A stretch of 64,000 bases of DNA. Origin: Streptomyces maremycinicus. GTDB lineage: Bacteria; Actinomycetota; Actinomycetes; Streptomycetales; Streptomycetaceae. The notes under the pieces were generated by a model. The model searched no databases. It saw only the letters and a program-made list of their open reading frames with translations, and was not told the DNA's origin. The number at the start of each line of letters is the position of its first letter. Positions within the stretch are counted from its first letter, which is position 1. Below, piece by piece: positions 1 to 10,928 of the stretch. The stretch covers positions 372,001 to 436,000 of the forward strand of contig NZ_BBYG01000010.1 of assembly GCF_001184025.1 (NCBI RefSeq), written 5' to 3'. The translations under genes and the position numbers were made by a program.

Positions 1-298
1 TCGGCGTGGCCCCGAGCCGCACCCGCCCGCTGCGCAGCTGCACCAGCTCCTGCACCTCGTAGCGCGCGGTCTCCGTGTCCGCGAGGATCCGCCGCGCCAG
101 CGGCAGCAGCGCCTCGCCCGCGTCGGTGAGGGTGATGTTCCCGCGCGCCCGCAGGAACAGATCCGCCCCCAACTCCCGCTCCAGCGCCTTGATCTGCTGC
201 GAGAGAGAGGGCTGCGCCACGTGCACGAGCTCGGCGGCCCGGGTGAAGTGCCGGGTCTCGGCGACCGCCACGAAGTACTGGAGCTGCTGGAACTGCAT
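1..298 (-). CDS. LysR-family transcriptional regulator, N-terminal part (gene runs off the left edge)
   Basis: The first 99 residues are visible. They begin [18 protein letters not shown] and continue through a classic LysR winged helix-turn-helix ([21 protein letters not shown]) into the linker helix; the effector-binding domain is cut off by the window edge. The ATG has no Shine-Dalgarno; instead a TAGGCT box sits six bases upstream, as in leaderless mRNAs. The gene is divergent from sdhCAB, and a T-N11-A dyad lies in the shared intergenic space. It therefore probably regulates itself and perhaps the sdh operon, but that is inference from position. The family call is secure from the HTH; the effector is unknown. 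Confidence 0.9.
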   Translation of the reverse strand, partial: MQFQQLQYFVAVAETRHFTRAAELVHVAQPSLSQQIKALERELGADLFLRARGNITLTDAGEALLPLARRILADTETARYEVQELVQLRSGRVRLGATP

Positions 299-304
299 GC
301 CCCC

Positions 305-310
305 AGCCTA
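305..310 (-). promoter_or_regulatory. -10 box of a probable leaderless promoter for the LysR gene
   Basis: On the reverse strand TAGGCT is followed by exactly six bases and then the ATG. This spacing places the transcription start at the start codon. Confidence 0.5.
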
Positions 311-318
311 CGTCGGCG

Positions 319-333
319 ATAGTCGGAGCCTAT
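319..333. promoter_or_regulatory. LysR-type operator (ATAG-N7-CTAT) between lysR and sdhC
   Basis: ATAG and CTAT form a perfect dyad with a T-N11-A core (320/332), the canonical LTTR box. It lies 9 bp upstream of the regulator's -10 box and about 20 bp upstream of the putative sdh -35. That suits autoregulation and possible control of sdh. Confidence 0.5.
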
Positions 334-354
334 GGAATCGAGGCGGACCATGTC

Positions 355-385
355 TTGGACCGATGGGGTGGTCCGGCCCTAGCGT
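355..385 (+). promoter_or_regulatory. candidate promoter of sdhCAB
   Basis: TTGGAC (355-360) and TAGCGT (380-385) are separated by 19 bp. The predicted transcription start lies at or 1-2 bases before the sdhC ATG at 394, and no Shine-Dalgarno precedes that ATG, so the message may be almost leaderless. Confidence 0.4.
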
Positions 386-393
386 CTTGACCC

Positions 394-1101
394 ATGGCTC
401 TGGCAACGCGGACGGACCGACGGCCGTCCATGGCGCGCACCGTCTGGGACTCCTCCGTCGGCAAGAAGACGGTGATGGCCGTCAGCGGCATGATCATGCT
501 GCTGTACCTGGTCGTCCACGTCATCGGCAATCTGAAGATCTTCTTCGGTGCGGAGGAGTTCAATCACTACGCCCACTGGCTGCGGGTGGTGGGCGAACCG
601 TTCATGCACTACGGATGGACGCTCTGGCTCGTGCGCGTCGCGCTGATCGTCGCGGTGATCGCCCACGGCGTCTCCGCGTACCAGCTCAGCCGCCGCGACA
701 TCAAGGCGCGGCCCAGCAAGTACGTACACAGGAAGCCGCGGGCGAGCTACGCCACCCGCACCATGCGCTGGGGCGGCATCATCCTGGCCCTGTTCATCGT
801 GTGGCACCTGCTGGACCTGACGACCGGCACCGTGCACAGCGGCGGCTTCCAGGAGGGCCACCCGTACCAGAACGTCGTGGACACCTTCTCCACCTGGTAC
901 GGGAACGTCATCTACATCGTGGCGATGCTCGCCGTCGGCCTGCACGTCCGGCACGGCTTCTGGAGCGCCGCCCAGACCCTCGGCGTCGGCAGCCGTACCC
1001 GCGACCGCGCCCTCAAGATCTTCGCCGACGTCCTCGCGCTGCTGCTCACGGCCGGCTTCCTCGCCGTCCCCGTGGGCGTCATGACCGGAGTGGTGAGCTG
1101 A
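394..1101 (+). CDS. sdhC: succinate dehydrogenase/fumarate reductase cytochrome b subunit
   Basis: The 235-residue membrane anchor has about five hydrophobic helices (roughly residues 28-48, 70-90, 120-140, 165-185, 205-230). Conserved histidines in VVHVIGNLK and in the later helices are likely ligands of heme b. It matches the single-polypeptide diheme b subunit of type B SQR/QFR enzymes (TIGR02046-like) rather than the two-subunit SdhC/SdhD anchor. It is the first gene of sdhC-sdhA-sdhB, with two bases separating it from sdhA. The enzyme links succinate oxidation to the menaquinone pool in the plasma membrane. A second ATG at residue 13 is a possible alternative start. Confidence 0.93.
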   Translation: MALATRTDRRPSMARTVWDSSVGKKTVMAVSGMIMLLYLVVHVIGNLKIFFGAEEFNHYAHWLRVVGEPFMHYGWTLWLVRVALIVAVIAHGVSAYQLSRRDIKARPSKYVHRKPRASYATRTMRWGGIILALFIVWHLLDLTTGTVHSGGFQEGHPYQNVVDTFSTWYGNVIYIVAMLAVGLHVRHGFWSAAQTLGVGSRTRDRALKIFADVLALLLTAGFLAVPVGVMTGVVS

Positions 1102-1103
1102 AC

Positions 1104-3058
<1,955 letters not shown>

Positions 3059-3062
<4 letters not shown>

Positions 3063-3808
3063 GGCTCAACCTGCGCGTCTGGCGGCAGAAGAACGCGGAC
3101 GCCGACGGCGCCATGTCCACGTACGAGGTGGACGGCATCTCGCCCGACATGTCCTTCCTGGAGATGCTCGACACCCTCAACGAAGAGCTCATCCTGCGCG
3201 GCGACGACCCGGTCGCCTTCGACCACGACTGCCGCGAGGGCATCTGCGGCGCGTGCTCGCTCGTCATCAACGGCGACGCGCACGGGCCGGAGCGCACCAC
3301 CACCTGCCAACTGCACATGCGGTCCTTCCGGGACGGCGACACGATCGACGTCGAGCCGTGGCGGGCCGCCGCCTTCCCGGTCGTCAAGGACCTGGTGGTC
3401 GACCGCAGCGCCTTCGACCGGATCATCCAGGCCGGCGGCTATGTCACCGCCCCGACCGGAGCCGCCCCCGAGGCCCACGCGACGCCGGTGCCCAAGCCCG
3501 ACGCCGACTTCGCCTTCGAGCACGCCGAGTGCATCGGCTGCGGGGCGTGCGTGGCCGCCTGTCCGAACGGCGCGGCGATGCTGTTCACCTCCGCCAAGGT
3601 CAACCACCTCAACGTGCTGCCGCAGGGCGCGCCCGAGCGGGAGACCCGGGTGCTGGACATGGTGGCGCAGATGGACGAGGAGGGCTTCGGCGGCTGCACG
3701 CTGGCGGGCGAGTGCGCCACCGCCTGCCCGAAGGGCATCCCGCTGGTGTCCATCACCGGCATGAACAAGGAGTGGCTGCGGGCCACCCGGAAGATCACGA
3801 AGCGGTAG
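3059..3808 (+). CDS. sdhB: succinate dehydrogenase/fumarate reductase iron-sulfur subunit
   Basis: The 249-residue electron-transfer subunit carries a plant-type [2Fe-2S] site (CREGICGAC with a later cysteine near residue 83). A ferredoxin-like C-terminal half follows, with [13 protein letters not shown] and a second cysteine cluster ([10 protein letters not shown]) for the [4Fe-4S]/[3Fe-4S] centres. It passes electrons from FAD in SdhA to the heme b subunit. The start overlaps the sdhA stop by four bases (ATGA), indicating translational coupling. A GC-rich hairpin about 105 bp downstream probably ends the operon. Confidence 0.97.
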
Positions 3809-3913
3809 CGCCGCAGGGCGCGGCAGGTCGCGCGGTACACCCGTGCCCCTGGGGGCGGGAGCACCCCGGCGACCGCTTCGAGCAGAGACGTTCGCCGACC
3901 GGGTGCGGACGGG

Positions 3914-3946
3914 CGGGGCCGGGAGTGGTGCTCATCCCCGGCCCCG
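3914..3946 (+). terminator. hairpin downstream of sdhB
   Basis: A perfect 10-bp GC-rich stem (CGGGGCCGGG pairing with CCCGGCCCCG) encloses a 13-base loop. It lacks a U-tract, as is usual in Streptomyces. The rest of the 3809-4105 intergenic stretch shows no gene. Confidence 0.5.
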
Positions 3947-4105
3947 TCTCGCGTCCGGCGCCGCGCGGAGCGTCCGGCATTCAGCAGCCGCACATCCACG
4001 GGTCCCGTGCCGGTCACGCCGAGGCCAGCCGGGCGCGGAAGAAAGCAGGTGCGGATTCCCCGTGCACCGTCCCCATGCTTCTTCCCCCCGGCGCAGGAGA
4101 CCTCC

Positions 4106-4879
4106 ATGACCGCCATGCCCGTCGCACCCTCCGCTCCCGCCGTCCCGCCCGGCGGTTCCGGCTATCTCGTCTCACTCGCCCGCGACCAGGACGACGTCCG
4201 GGCCGCGCAGCGACTGCGCCACCAGGTCTTCGCCGGCGAACTCGGCGCCCGGCTCGACGGTCCGGAACCGGGCCTGGACACGGACGCCTTCGACGCGTAC
4301 TGCGACCACCTGCTCATCCGGGACGACGCCACCGGCGACGTCGTCGGCACCTACCGGCTGCTGCCGCCCGAGCGGGCCGCCGTCGCCGGACGGCTCTACT
4401 CCGAGGGCGAGTTCGACCTCCGCCCGCTCGACGCGATCCGGTCCGGCCTGGTCGAGGTCGGCCGCTCCTGCGTGCACCCCGACCACCGCGACGGGGCCGT
4501 CATCGGGCTCATCTGGGCCGGTATAGCCCGCTACATGGTGGACCGCGGCCACGAGTGGCTGGCCGGCTGCTGCTCGGTCCCGCTGGCCGACGGCGGCGCG
4601 CTGGCGACGGCCACCTGGGACCGGGTGCGCGAGAAGAACCTCGCCCCGCCGCAGTACCGGGTACGGCCGCTGCGGCCCTGGACCCCGAACGACACCGCCC
4701 CGGCCGCCCGCACCGAACTGCCGGCCCTGCTGCGCGGCTACCTCCGCCTCGGCGCCTGGGTGTGCGGCGAGCCCGCCCACGACCCCGACTTCGGCGTCGC
4801 GGATCTGTACGTGCTGCTGCCGATGAGCCGGGTCAACCCCCGCTACCTGCGGCACTTCCTCTCCCTCGTCCCGGCCTGA
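4106..4879 (+). CDS. olsB: L-ornithine N-alpha-acyltransferase (GNAT/OlsB type)
   Basis: The 257-residue protein has the GNAT-like fold of the hemolysin/OlsB family. It has the N-terminal AQRLRHQVFAGELGA segment, the ATGDVVGTYRLL strand, and VEVGRSCVHPDHRDGAVIGLIWAGIARYM in the position of the acyl-donor-binding motif. OlsB transfers a 3-hydroxyacyl group from ACP to ornithine, giving lyso-ornithine lipid. Its stop overlaps the start of the PlsC-like gene (TGATG), so the two form an OlsB-OlsA pair for phosphorus-free ornithine lipids, which are known in Streptomyces and useful under phosphate limitation. The start is set by a good AGGAGA Shine-Dalgarno. Confidence 0.85.
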   Translation: MTAMPVAPSAPAVPPGGSGYLVSLARDQDDVRAAQRLRHQVFAGELGARLDGPEPGLDTDAFDAYCDHLLIRDDATGDVVGTYRLLPPERAAVAGRLYSEGEFDLRPLDAIRSGLVEVGRSCVHPDHRDGAVIGLIWAGIARYMVDRGHEWLAGCCSVPLADGGALATATWDRVREKNLAPPQYRVRPLRPWTPNDTAPAARTELPALLRGYLRLGAWVCGEPAHDPDFGVADLYVLLPMSRVNPRYLRHFLSLVPA

Positions 4880-5868
4880 TGAGCGTCTGGCTGCCCAGCG
4901 CGCCCTGCACCCCGCGGGCGTGCGTCGAGGCGACGGCGTCCCTCACCGCGGTCCCGCGGGCCGTGCTGCGGCTCACCGCGGTGGTCGTGCTGGTCCTGGT
5001 CGGGGTGGCGCTGGCGCCGGTCGGCGGGTGGTTCCCGTCCCGCGTGGTGCGCGGGTGGAGCCGCAGCGTGGTGCGGGCCGCCGGGGTGCGGGTCCGGGTG
5101 ACCGGCGCGACCGTGCCCACCGGCACCGGGCTGCTGCTGGTCGCGAACCACATCTCCTGGCTGGACATCCCGCTGCTGGCCGGCGTCCGCCCGGCCAGGA
5201 TGCTCGCCAAGGCCGAGATCCGCGGCTGGCCGGTGGCGGGCACGCTGGTCGCGCGCGGCGGTGTCCTGTTCATCGACCGCGACCGGCTGCGGGCCCTGCC
5301 CTCGACGGTCGCCGTGATCGCCGACACCCTGCGCGCCGGGCGGGCCGTCGCGGTGTTCCCGGAGGGGAGCACCTGGTGCGGCCGCGCCCAGGGACACTTC
5401 CGCCGGGCGGTGTTCCAGGCCGCGCTGGACGCCCGGGTGCCGGTGCAGCCGGTGCGCATCCGCTACCGGGACCGGGCGGGAGCGGCCAGCACCGTGGCCG
5501 CGTTCGTCGGCGACGACCCGCTGCTCGCCTCGCTGTGGCGGGTGGTGTCGGCGCGGGGTCTGGTGGCGGAGGTCGAGGTCCTGCCCACCCTCGCGCCGGG
5601 CAGCCACCCCGACCGAGGGGCACTGGCCGCGGCCGCCGCCGCCCGGGTGCTGGGCGGGACGCACGAGCCCCGGACCGTCGCCGCCTTCGGCCGCCACGGC
5701 TGCCCGCCCGGACCGGCGGACCACCGTCCCGGCCCCCGCGAGGTGCCGCGGGCCGACCGGAACCGGGGGAGCCGGGGGAGCCGCCGGGACCGGGAGCCGG
5801 AGGAATCGCGTGCAACCCTGGGTACGTCGGCCGGCCGGGATGGGATCATGGCGCGTCCCGACCTCTGA
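4879..5868 (+). CDS. olsA: 1-acyl-sn-glycerol-3-phosphate acyltransferase family protein (OlsA type)
   Basis: The 329-residue PlsC-family acyltransferase has an N-terminal membrane anchor (residues 25-50), the catalytic NHISWLD (HX4D) box near residue 92 and FPEGSTW near residue 157. In this context it should O-acylate lyso-ornithine lipid made by the upstream OlsB-like enzyme, with which it shares a TGATG junction. A role in phosphatidic acid synthesis cannot be excluded. The last 60 or so residues are rich in Arg, Gly and Pro and look disordered. Confidence 0.85.
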   Translation: MSVWLPSAPCTPRACVEATASLTAVPRAVLRLTAVVVLVLVGVALAPVGGWFPSRVVRGWSRSVVRAAGVRVRVTGATVPTGTGLLLVANHISWLDIPLLAGVRPARMLAKAEIRGWPVAGTLVARGGVLFIDRDRLRALPSTVAVIADTLRAGRAVAVFPEGSTWCGRAQGHFRRAVFQAALDARVPVQPVRIRYRDRAGAASTVAAFVGDDPLLASLWRVVSARGLVAEVEVLPTLAPGSHPDRGALAAAAAARVLGGTHEPRTVAAFGRHGCPPGPADHRPGPREVPRADRNRGSRGSRRDREPEESRATLGTSAGRDGIMARPDL

Positions 5869-5879
5869 GGGGAGCACGC

Positions 5880-6944
5880 GTGAGCGGAGGCCCGGCCCGC
5901 CGGACGGCACTCGTGACGGGAGGCAGTGGTTTCGTGGCCGCCCATCTCGTACAGCAGCTCCTGGAGCGCGGCTACCACGTGCACGCCACCGTGCGCGGGA
6001 CGGCGAACGAGGCCAAGCGCCGGCCGTTGCGCGCCCTGGGGGACGCCTGCCCCGGCCGCCTCGACCTCTTCGAGGCGGACCTGCTGACGGCGGGCTCCTT
6101 CGACGAGGCCATGAAGGGCTGCGCGGTGGTCTTCCACGTGGCCTCGCCGTTCCTGATGCCGGAGAAGATCAAGGACGGCCGACGGGACGTGGTGGAACCT
6201 GCCCTGACCGGCACGCGCAACGTCCTGGCGTCGATCGAGCGCACCGAGGCCGTGGAACGCCTCGTTCTCACCTCCACGGTGGGGGCGATCTTCGGCGACT
6301 ACACCGACGTACGGCAGATGGCCGACCGGACCTTGTCGGAGAAGTACTTCAACACCACCAGCACCGTGGAGAACAACCCGTACCACTACGCCAAGACGGT
6401 CGCCGAGAAGGCCGCCTGGGAGGCGGCGGCCGCCCAGAGCCGCTGGCGCATGGTCTCCGTCAACCCGGGCCTGGTCCTCGGCCCCTCCCTCACCCCCGGC
6501 TCGGACTCGGGCAGCCTGTTCCTGCTGGACGAACTCTTCAAGGGCTACTTCTTCTACGGCGCCCCGGACTTCAGTTTCACCACGGCCGACGTACGCGATG
6601 TCGCGGCGGCCCACATCGCGGCGGCCGAACACCCCGAAGCGCACGGCCGCTACATCGTCGCGGCACCGGAGATGACCTCCTTCCGCGAGATGGCGCGGAT
6701 CCTGCTGCGGCACGACCCCCGGAACCTGCGGCTGCCCCGCACGGCCCTCCCGCACTGGCCGGTCAGGATCCTCGGCCCGGCCTTCGGCCTCTCCCAGGAG
6801 TACATCCGCAACCACCTCGGCATCCGCTTCCGCGTCGACAACCGCAGAAGCACCGAGGAACTGGGCCTCACCTACCGGCCGATCGAGGAGACCCTGCTCG
6901 ACCACCACCGGGCCTGGCGGGAGCAGCGCCGCCAGGGCCGCTAG
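5880..6944 (+). CDS. NAD(P)-dependent epimerase/reductase, dihydroflavonol-4-reductase-like SDR
   Basis: This is a 354-residue extended SDR. The Rossmann motif near residue 11 (TGGSGFVAAHLV) differs from the usual TGxxGxxG form. An ST(V) catalytic segment (LTSTVGAIF) and the YxxxK pair YHYAK are visible. The overall plan resembles dihydroflavonol/cinnamoyl-CoA reductases and 3-beta-HSD-like enzymes that reduce a keto group with NADPH. The GTG start follows a GAGGGGAGCACGC ribosome-binding site 11 bp after olsA, so it may be co-transcribed with it. Its stop overlaps the convergent UvrA-like gene by four bases. The substrate is unknown. Confidence 0.85.
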   Translation: MSGGPARRTALVTGGSGFVAAHLVQQLLERGYHVHATVRGTANEAKRRPLRALGDACPGRLDLFEADLLTAGSFDEAMKGCAVVFHVASPFLMPEKIKDGRRDVVEPALTGTRNVLASIERTEAVERLVLTSTVGAIFGDYTDVRQMADRTLSEKYFNTTSTVENNPYHYAKTVAEKAAWEAAAAQSRWRMVSVNPGLVLGPSLTPGSDSGSLFLLDELFKGYFFYGAPDFSFTTADVRDVAAAHIAAAEHPEAHGRYIVAAPEMTSFREMARILLRHDPRNLRLPRTALPHWPVRILGPAFGLSQEYIRNHLGIRFRVDNRRSTEELGLTYRPIEETLLDHHRAWREQRRQGR

Positions 6945-9322
6945 GACTTGCCCCGGCCGCGCGGGCCCAGTGCCCGGCGCAGGTACGGTGCCGTAGTGCT
7001 GTCCTGGGCCGCCGCCACCTCCTCGGGGGTCCCCGTCGCCACGATCCGTCCGCCCGCGTCGCCGCCGCCGGGCCCGAGGTCGATCACCCGGTCGGCGCCC
7101 GCGACCACGGACATGTCGTGCTCGACGACGATCACGGTGTGCCCGGCGTCGACCAGGCCGTGCAGCTGCCGCATGAGGACCTCGACGTCGGCAGGGTGCA
7201 GGCCGGCCGTCGGTTCGTCGAGGAGGTAGAGCGTGTGGCCGCGCCGGCCGCGCTGCAACTCGGCCGCCAGCTTGATGCGCTGGGCCTCACCGCCGGAGAG
7301 TTCCGTCGCCGGCTGGCCGAGCCGCAGATAGCCGAGGCCGACGTCGAGGAGGGTGGCCAGACTGCGCGCGACGGCGGGGACGTCGGAGAAGAAGTCCGCC
7401 GCCGCCTCCACCGTCAGGTCCAGCACCTGCGCGATGTCGCGGCCCCGGTAGGTCACTTCGAGGGTCCCGGGGTTGTAGCGGGCCCCGCCGCAGTCCGGAC
7501 AGGGCGCGTACGTGCTCGGCAGGAAGAGGAGTTCGACGCTCACGAAACCCTCGCCCTGGCAGGTCGCGCAGCGCCCCCCGGCCACGTTGAAGGAGAACCG
7601 GCCGACGCCGTACTTCCGGGCGCGGGCCGCGTCCGTCGCCGCGAAGACCTTGCGGACCACGTCGAACAGGCCTGTGTATGTCGCCAGGTTGGACCGCGGG
7701 GTGCGGCCGATCGGCTTCTGGTCGACCGCGACCAGCCGGCCCACGCCGGGCAGGTCCTGCGTGATCTCCCCGACGAGCGTCGACTTACCGGAACCCGAGA
7801 CGCCCGTCACGGCCGTGAACACGCCGAGCCCGAACTCCGCGGTCACCCCGCGCAGGTTGTGCCGGGTCACCGGACCGACCGTCAACCGGCCCCGGGCGGC
7901 CCGGACCTCACGCGCGGGCAGCGCGGAACGGCCGAACAGGAAGCGTGCCGTCGCCGACCCGGGGACCGACGCCAGGTCCGCCACCGGGCCGCTGTGCAGC
8001 ACCCGCCCGCCGTGCTCACCCGCCCGGGGACCCACGTCCACCAGCCAGTCGGCGGCGCGCATCACGTCCAGCCGGTGTTCCACCACGAACACCGAGTTGC
8101 CCGCCGCCTTGAGCCGCTCCAGCACCGTGAGCAGCGCCTCCGTGTCCGCCGGATGCAGTCCCGCCGACGGCTCGTCGAGCACGTACACCACGCCGAACAG
8201 CCCGGAGCGCAACTGGGTCGCGATCCGCAGCCGCTGGAGCTCACCCGCCGACAGGGTCGGGGTGGCGCGGTCCAGACCGAGATAGCCGAGGCCGAGTTCG
8301 AGGACGGGCGCGATCCGGGCGCGGAGGTCCTCGGTGAGGACGCCGGCCGTCCCGGACCTTCCCTCGAGCAGCAGGGCCAGTTCCGCCAGGGGCAGCGCGG
8401 CCAGTTCCGCGATCGTCCGGCCCGCGAAGGTCACGGCGAGGGATTCCGGGCGCAGCCGGCCGCCGCCGCACGCCGGGCAGGGGGCGGCCGTCAGGAAGCG
8501 TTCCGCCCTGGCCCGCAGGGTCTGGCTCCTGGAGTCCGCGAAGGTCTTCATCACATAGCGATGGGCGCTCATGTAGGTGCCCTGGTAAGGGCGTTGGATG
8601 CGGTCCGCGTCCCGGACCGGGTGGACCGTCACCACCGGCTGCTCGTCCGTGAACAGGATCCACTCCCGCTGCTCGGCGGGCAGGTCGCGCCAGGGCACGT
8701 CGACGTCGTGGCCGAGCGTGTCGAGGATGTCCCGCAGGTTCTTGCCCTGCCAGGCGCCCGGCCAGGCGGCGATCGCGCCCTCGCGGACGGACAGCGACGG
8801 GTCCGGTACCAGCGACTCCTCGGTGGTGCGGTGGACCTCGCCGAGGCCGTGGCACTCGGGACACGCCCCGGCCGCCGTGTTGGGTGAGAAGGCGTCCGAG
8901 TCGAGGCGCTCCGCGCCCGGCGGGTAGTCGCCCGCCCGGGAGAAGAGCATCCGCAGCGAGTTCGACAGGTTGGTGACCGTGCCCACCGAGGAGCGTGAGG
9001 TGGGTGCCGAGCGTCGCTGCTGGAGCGAGACCGCCGGGGGCAGCCCGGTGATCTCCCCGACCTTCGGCGCACCGACCTGGTGGATCAGCCGCCGGGCGTA
9101 CGGCGCGACCGACTCGAAGTAGCGGCGCTGGGCCTCCGCGTAGATCGTCCCGAACGCCAGCGACGACTTCCCCGAGCCGGACACCCCCGTGAACACGGCC
9201 ACCACGTCGCGCGGGACGTCGACGTCCACGCCCCGGAGATTGTGCTCGCGGGCTCCCCGGACCCGGACGTACCCGTCCCTCGTGGACGGCTCGTCACCGT
9301 GCGGCTCGGGAAGGCTCGGCAT
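6941..9322 (-). CDS. UvrA-like ABC ATPase (compact UvrA2/DrrC type)
   Basis: The 793-residue protein has two UvrA-type ATPase halves. Walker A motifs GVSGSGKSS and GVSGSGKST lie near residues 46 and 505. Signature motifs LSAGELQRL and LSGGEAQRI lie near 359 and 674. Paired CxxC zinc modules (CPECHG, CPACGG, CATCQG, CPDCGG) are visible. Canonical UvrA is about 950 residues; the shorter length indicates loss of part of the UvrB-interaction region, as in class II/III UvrA proteins and DrrC, which relieve damage by DNA-binding drugs. The ATG is chosen because a GGAG sequence precedes it; an in-frame extension further upstream has no conserved content. It converges on the SDR gene. Confidence 0.88.
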   Translation of the reverse strand: MPSLPEPHGDEPSTRDGYVRVRGAREHNLRGVDVDVPRDVVAVFTGVSGSGKSSLAFGTIYAEAQRRYFESVAPYARRLIHQVGAPKVGEITGLPPAVSLQQRRSAPTSRSSVGTVTNLSNSLRMLFSRAGDYPPGAERLDSDAFSPNTAAGACPECHGLGEVHRTTEESLVPDPSLSVREGAIAAWPGAWQGKNLRDILDTLGHDVDVPWRDLPAEQREWILFTDEQPVVTVHPVRDADRIQRPYQGTYMSAHRYVMKTFADSRSQTLRARAERFLTAAPCPACGGGRLRPESLAVTFAGRTIAELAALPLAELALLLEGRSGTAGVLTEDLRARIAPVLELGLGYLGLDRATPTLSAGELQRLRIATQLRSGLFGVVYVLDEPSAGLHPADTEALLTVLERLKAAGNSVFVVEHRLDVMRAADWLVDVGPRAGEHGGRVLHSGPVADLASVPGSATARFLFGRSALPAREVRAARGRLTVGPVTRHNLRGVTAEFGLGVFTAVTGVSGSGKSTLVGEITQDLPGVGRLVAVDQKPIGRTPRSNLATYTGLFDVVRKVFAATDAARARKYGVGRFSFNVAGGRCATCQGEGFVSVELLFLPSTYAPCPDCGGARYNPGTLEVTYRGRDIAQVLDLTVEAAADFFSDVPAVARSLATLLDVGLGYLRLGQPATELSGGEAQRIKLAAELQRGRRGHTLYLLDEPTAGLHPADVEVLMRQLHGLVDAGHTVIVVEHDMSVVAGADRVIDLGPGGGDAGGRIVATGTPEEVAAAQDSTTAPYLRRALGPRGRGKS

Positions 9323-9464
9323 GGGGGAACTCCGTACGGGTCTTCGACTGCGCGGCCGGCTGCCACCGGCGCGGACAAACCCCGCAATTCTACGCGCGCC
9401 CCGCCCACCACCCGCCGAGCCGCCCCGGGTGAGCCTCCCCGGGTGAGCCGCCCTCGGAGACAGG

Positions 9465-9538
9465 CGCCCGGTGACCCGTCGCCCCGAGCCCCGGCGCCCG
9501 GTCACCCGTCGCCCCGAGCCCCGGCGCCCGGTGACCCG
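9465..9538. repeat. 30-bp direct tandem repeat, about 2.5 copies
   Basis: The block CGCCCGGTSACCC recurs at 9465, 9495 and 9525, separated by identical TCGCCCCGAGCCCCGG spacers; one base (G/C) varies. It lies between the LLM gene stop and the UvrA-like start. Confidence 0.8.
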
Positions 9539-9552
9539 GGCGGTGGGCGTGG

Positions 9553-10566
9553 TCAGCCGTCGCCGCGTTCCGCGGCCACGATCTCGGCGAGCCGCCGGTA
9601 GGAGTCCAGCAGCGCGGACCGGTCGTAGGTGCTGGTGGTGACCAGGACCTCCTGCGCCCCCGTCTCCTTCAGCACCGTCTCCAGCTCGTCCGCCACCTGC
9701 TCCTCGGTGCCCGCGAGGTGGCCGGTGAGGCCGGCTTCGTAGAAGCCGCGTTCCTTCGGGGTCATCGCGCGGCGCTCGGCCTCCTCGGCGGGCGGCAGCG
9801 GGGGGAAGGTGCCGTGGGTGCGGGAGTACGCCATCGACCAGGCCTCCGGGACCAGGAGCCGCCGTGCCTCCTCGGGCGTACCGGCCACCGCGATCGTCCC
9901 GGAGACGACCACATAGGGCTCCGAGGCCCAGCGGGAGGGCCGGAACAGGGCCCGGTAGCGGTCGATCCCGCGCCGCATCCGCTCGCGGTCGCGGAGGTCG
10001 CCGATGACCATCGGCAGCCCCGCGCGGGCGGCGATCTCCGCACCCTCGCCCATGGCGAGGACGAACGGCGGCACGGTCAGCCCCTCCGAGGGGCGTGCGC
10101 GCACCCCCGTGGGCGAGCCGCCGAGGAACCAGCCGAGCAGTTCACCGAGCTGCCCCGCGAAGTCCTCCGCGTCGTCCTTGTCCCGGCCGAGCGCCCTGCG
10201 CACGCCGTCCGTGAAGCCCACCGAGCGGCCCAGGCCCATGTCGACGCGGCCCGGGAAGAGCGACTCCAGGACGCCGAACTGCTCGGCCACGACCAGGGGA
10301 CGGTGGTTGGGCAGCATCACGCCGCCGGTGCCGACCCGGATCCGCTCCGTCGCGCCGGCCACCGCCGCCGCCAGCACGGTGGGCGCCGATCCGGCGACCC
10401 CGGGCACGCCGTGGTGCTCCGAGACCCAGAACCGGTGGTAGCCCAGCGCCTCCGCCTCCCGCGCCAGCCGCACGGTGTCGCGCAGCGCCTCGGCGCCGGT
10501 GTGCCCCTCACGCGTGCGCGAGCGGTCGAGGACGGAGAAGCGGGCCGAGGCGATCACGGAGCTCAT
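9553..10566 (-). CDS. LLM-class flavin-dependent oxidoreductase (luciferase-like monooxygenase)
   Basis: This 337-residue TIM-barrel protein of the bacterial luciferase/F420 family begins MSSVIASARFSVLDRS. It contains GYHRFWVSEHHGVPGVAGSAP, RIRVGTGGVMLPNHRPLVVAEQFG, the LFPGRVDMGLGRS segment and a C-terminal VTTSTYDR region typical of the MsnO8-like subgroup. Such enzymes use reduced FMN or F420 to oxidise small organic substrates; the substrate here is unknown. There is no clear Shine-Dalgarno, and the start was set by family length. Long in-frame upstream sequence is GC-rich junk. Confidence 0.85.
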   Translation of the reverse strand: MSSVIASARFSVLDRSRTREGHTGAEALRDTVRLAREAEALGYHRFWVSEHHGVPGVAGSAPTVLAAAVAGATERIRVGTGGVMLPNHRPLVVAEQFGVLESLFPGRVDMGLGRSVGFTDGVRRALGRDKDDAEDFAGQLGELLGWFLGGSPTGVRARPSEGLTVPPFVLAMGEGAEIAARAGLPMVIGDLRDRERMRRGIDRYRALFRPSRWASEPYVVVSGTIAVAGTPEEARRLLVPEAWSMAYSRTHGTFPPLPPAEEAERRAMTPKERGFYEAGLTGHLAGTEEQVADELETVLKETGAQEVLVTTSTYDRSALLDSYRRLAEIVAAERGDG

Positions 10567-10786
10567 ACAGGGTTCAACACCCCGCGGCCCGCTGGATTCC
10601 CCGCCCGGCGCGATGCCCCGACCCGCGCCGCCAGGGGTGCCGGCGCGGGTCGGCCTTCGGGCGGCGGCGGACCGTGCCGGTGCGCCGCGGGCGGTGGCCA
10701 CGGCGCGGCTGTCGCCGTCGACGCCGGCGAGGGCGGTCGCGGCGGCGTCGTCGGGCGCCGGGCCGGAGCGGGCGGACGCCGTCGAC

Positions 10787-10820
10787 GGCGACCGGGCGAC
10801 CGGGCGACCGGGCGACCGGG
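10787..10820. repeat. 8-bp microsatellite-like repeat (GGCGACCG), four copies
   Basis: Four consecutive copies of GGCGACCG are followed by an imperfect fifth about 15 bp later. The tract is noncoding. Confidence 0.8.
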
Positions 10821-10916
10821 ACGAGCGTGAACGGGCGACCGGGAAGAGCTCGCCCCCGCTGGGCGCGGCGGTGCCGGGTGCCCGCCGCGGGACGTCCTTC
10901 GCTCGGGGCGGGTGTC

Positions 10917-10922
10917 TAGGGT
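10917..10922 (+). promoter_or_regulatory. -10 box of a probable leaderless promoter for the HAD-like gene
   Basis: TAGGGT is followed by exactly six bases and then the GTG start at 10929. No Shine-Dalgarno is present. Confidence 0.5.
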
Positions 10923-10928
10923 GGACGG

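Larger units (their letters stand above)
10567..10928. other. intergenic region between divergent LLM and HAD genes
   Basis: This 362-bp stretch is extremely GC-rich. I see no gene in it on either strand, only a short tandem repeat (10787-10820) and the promoter box of the downstream gene. Confidence 0.6.
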
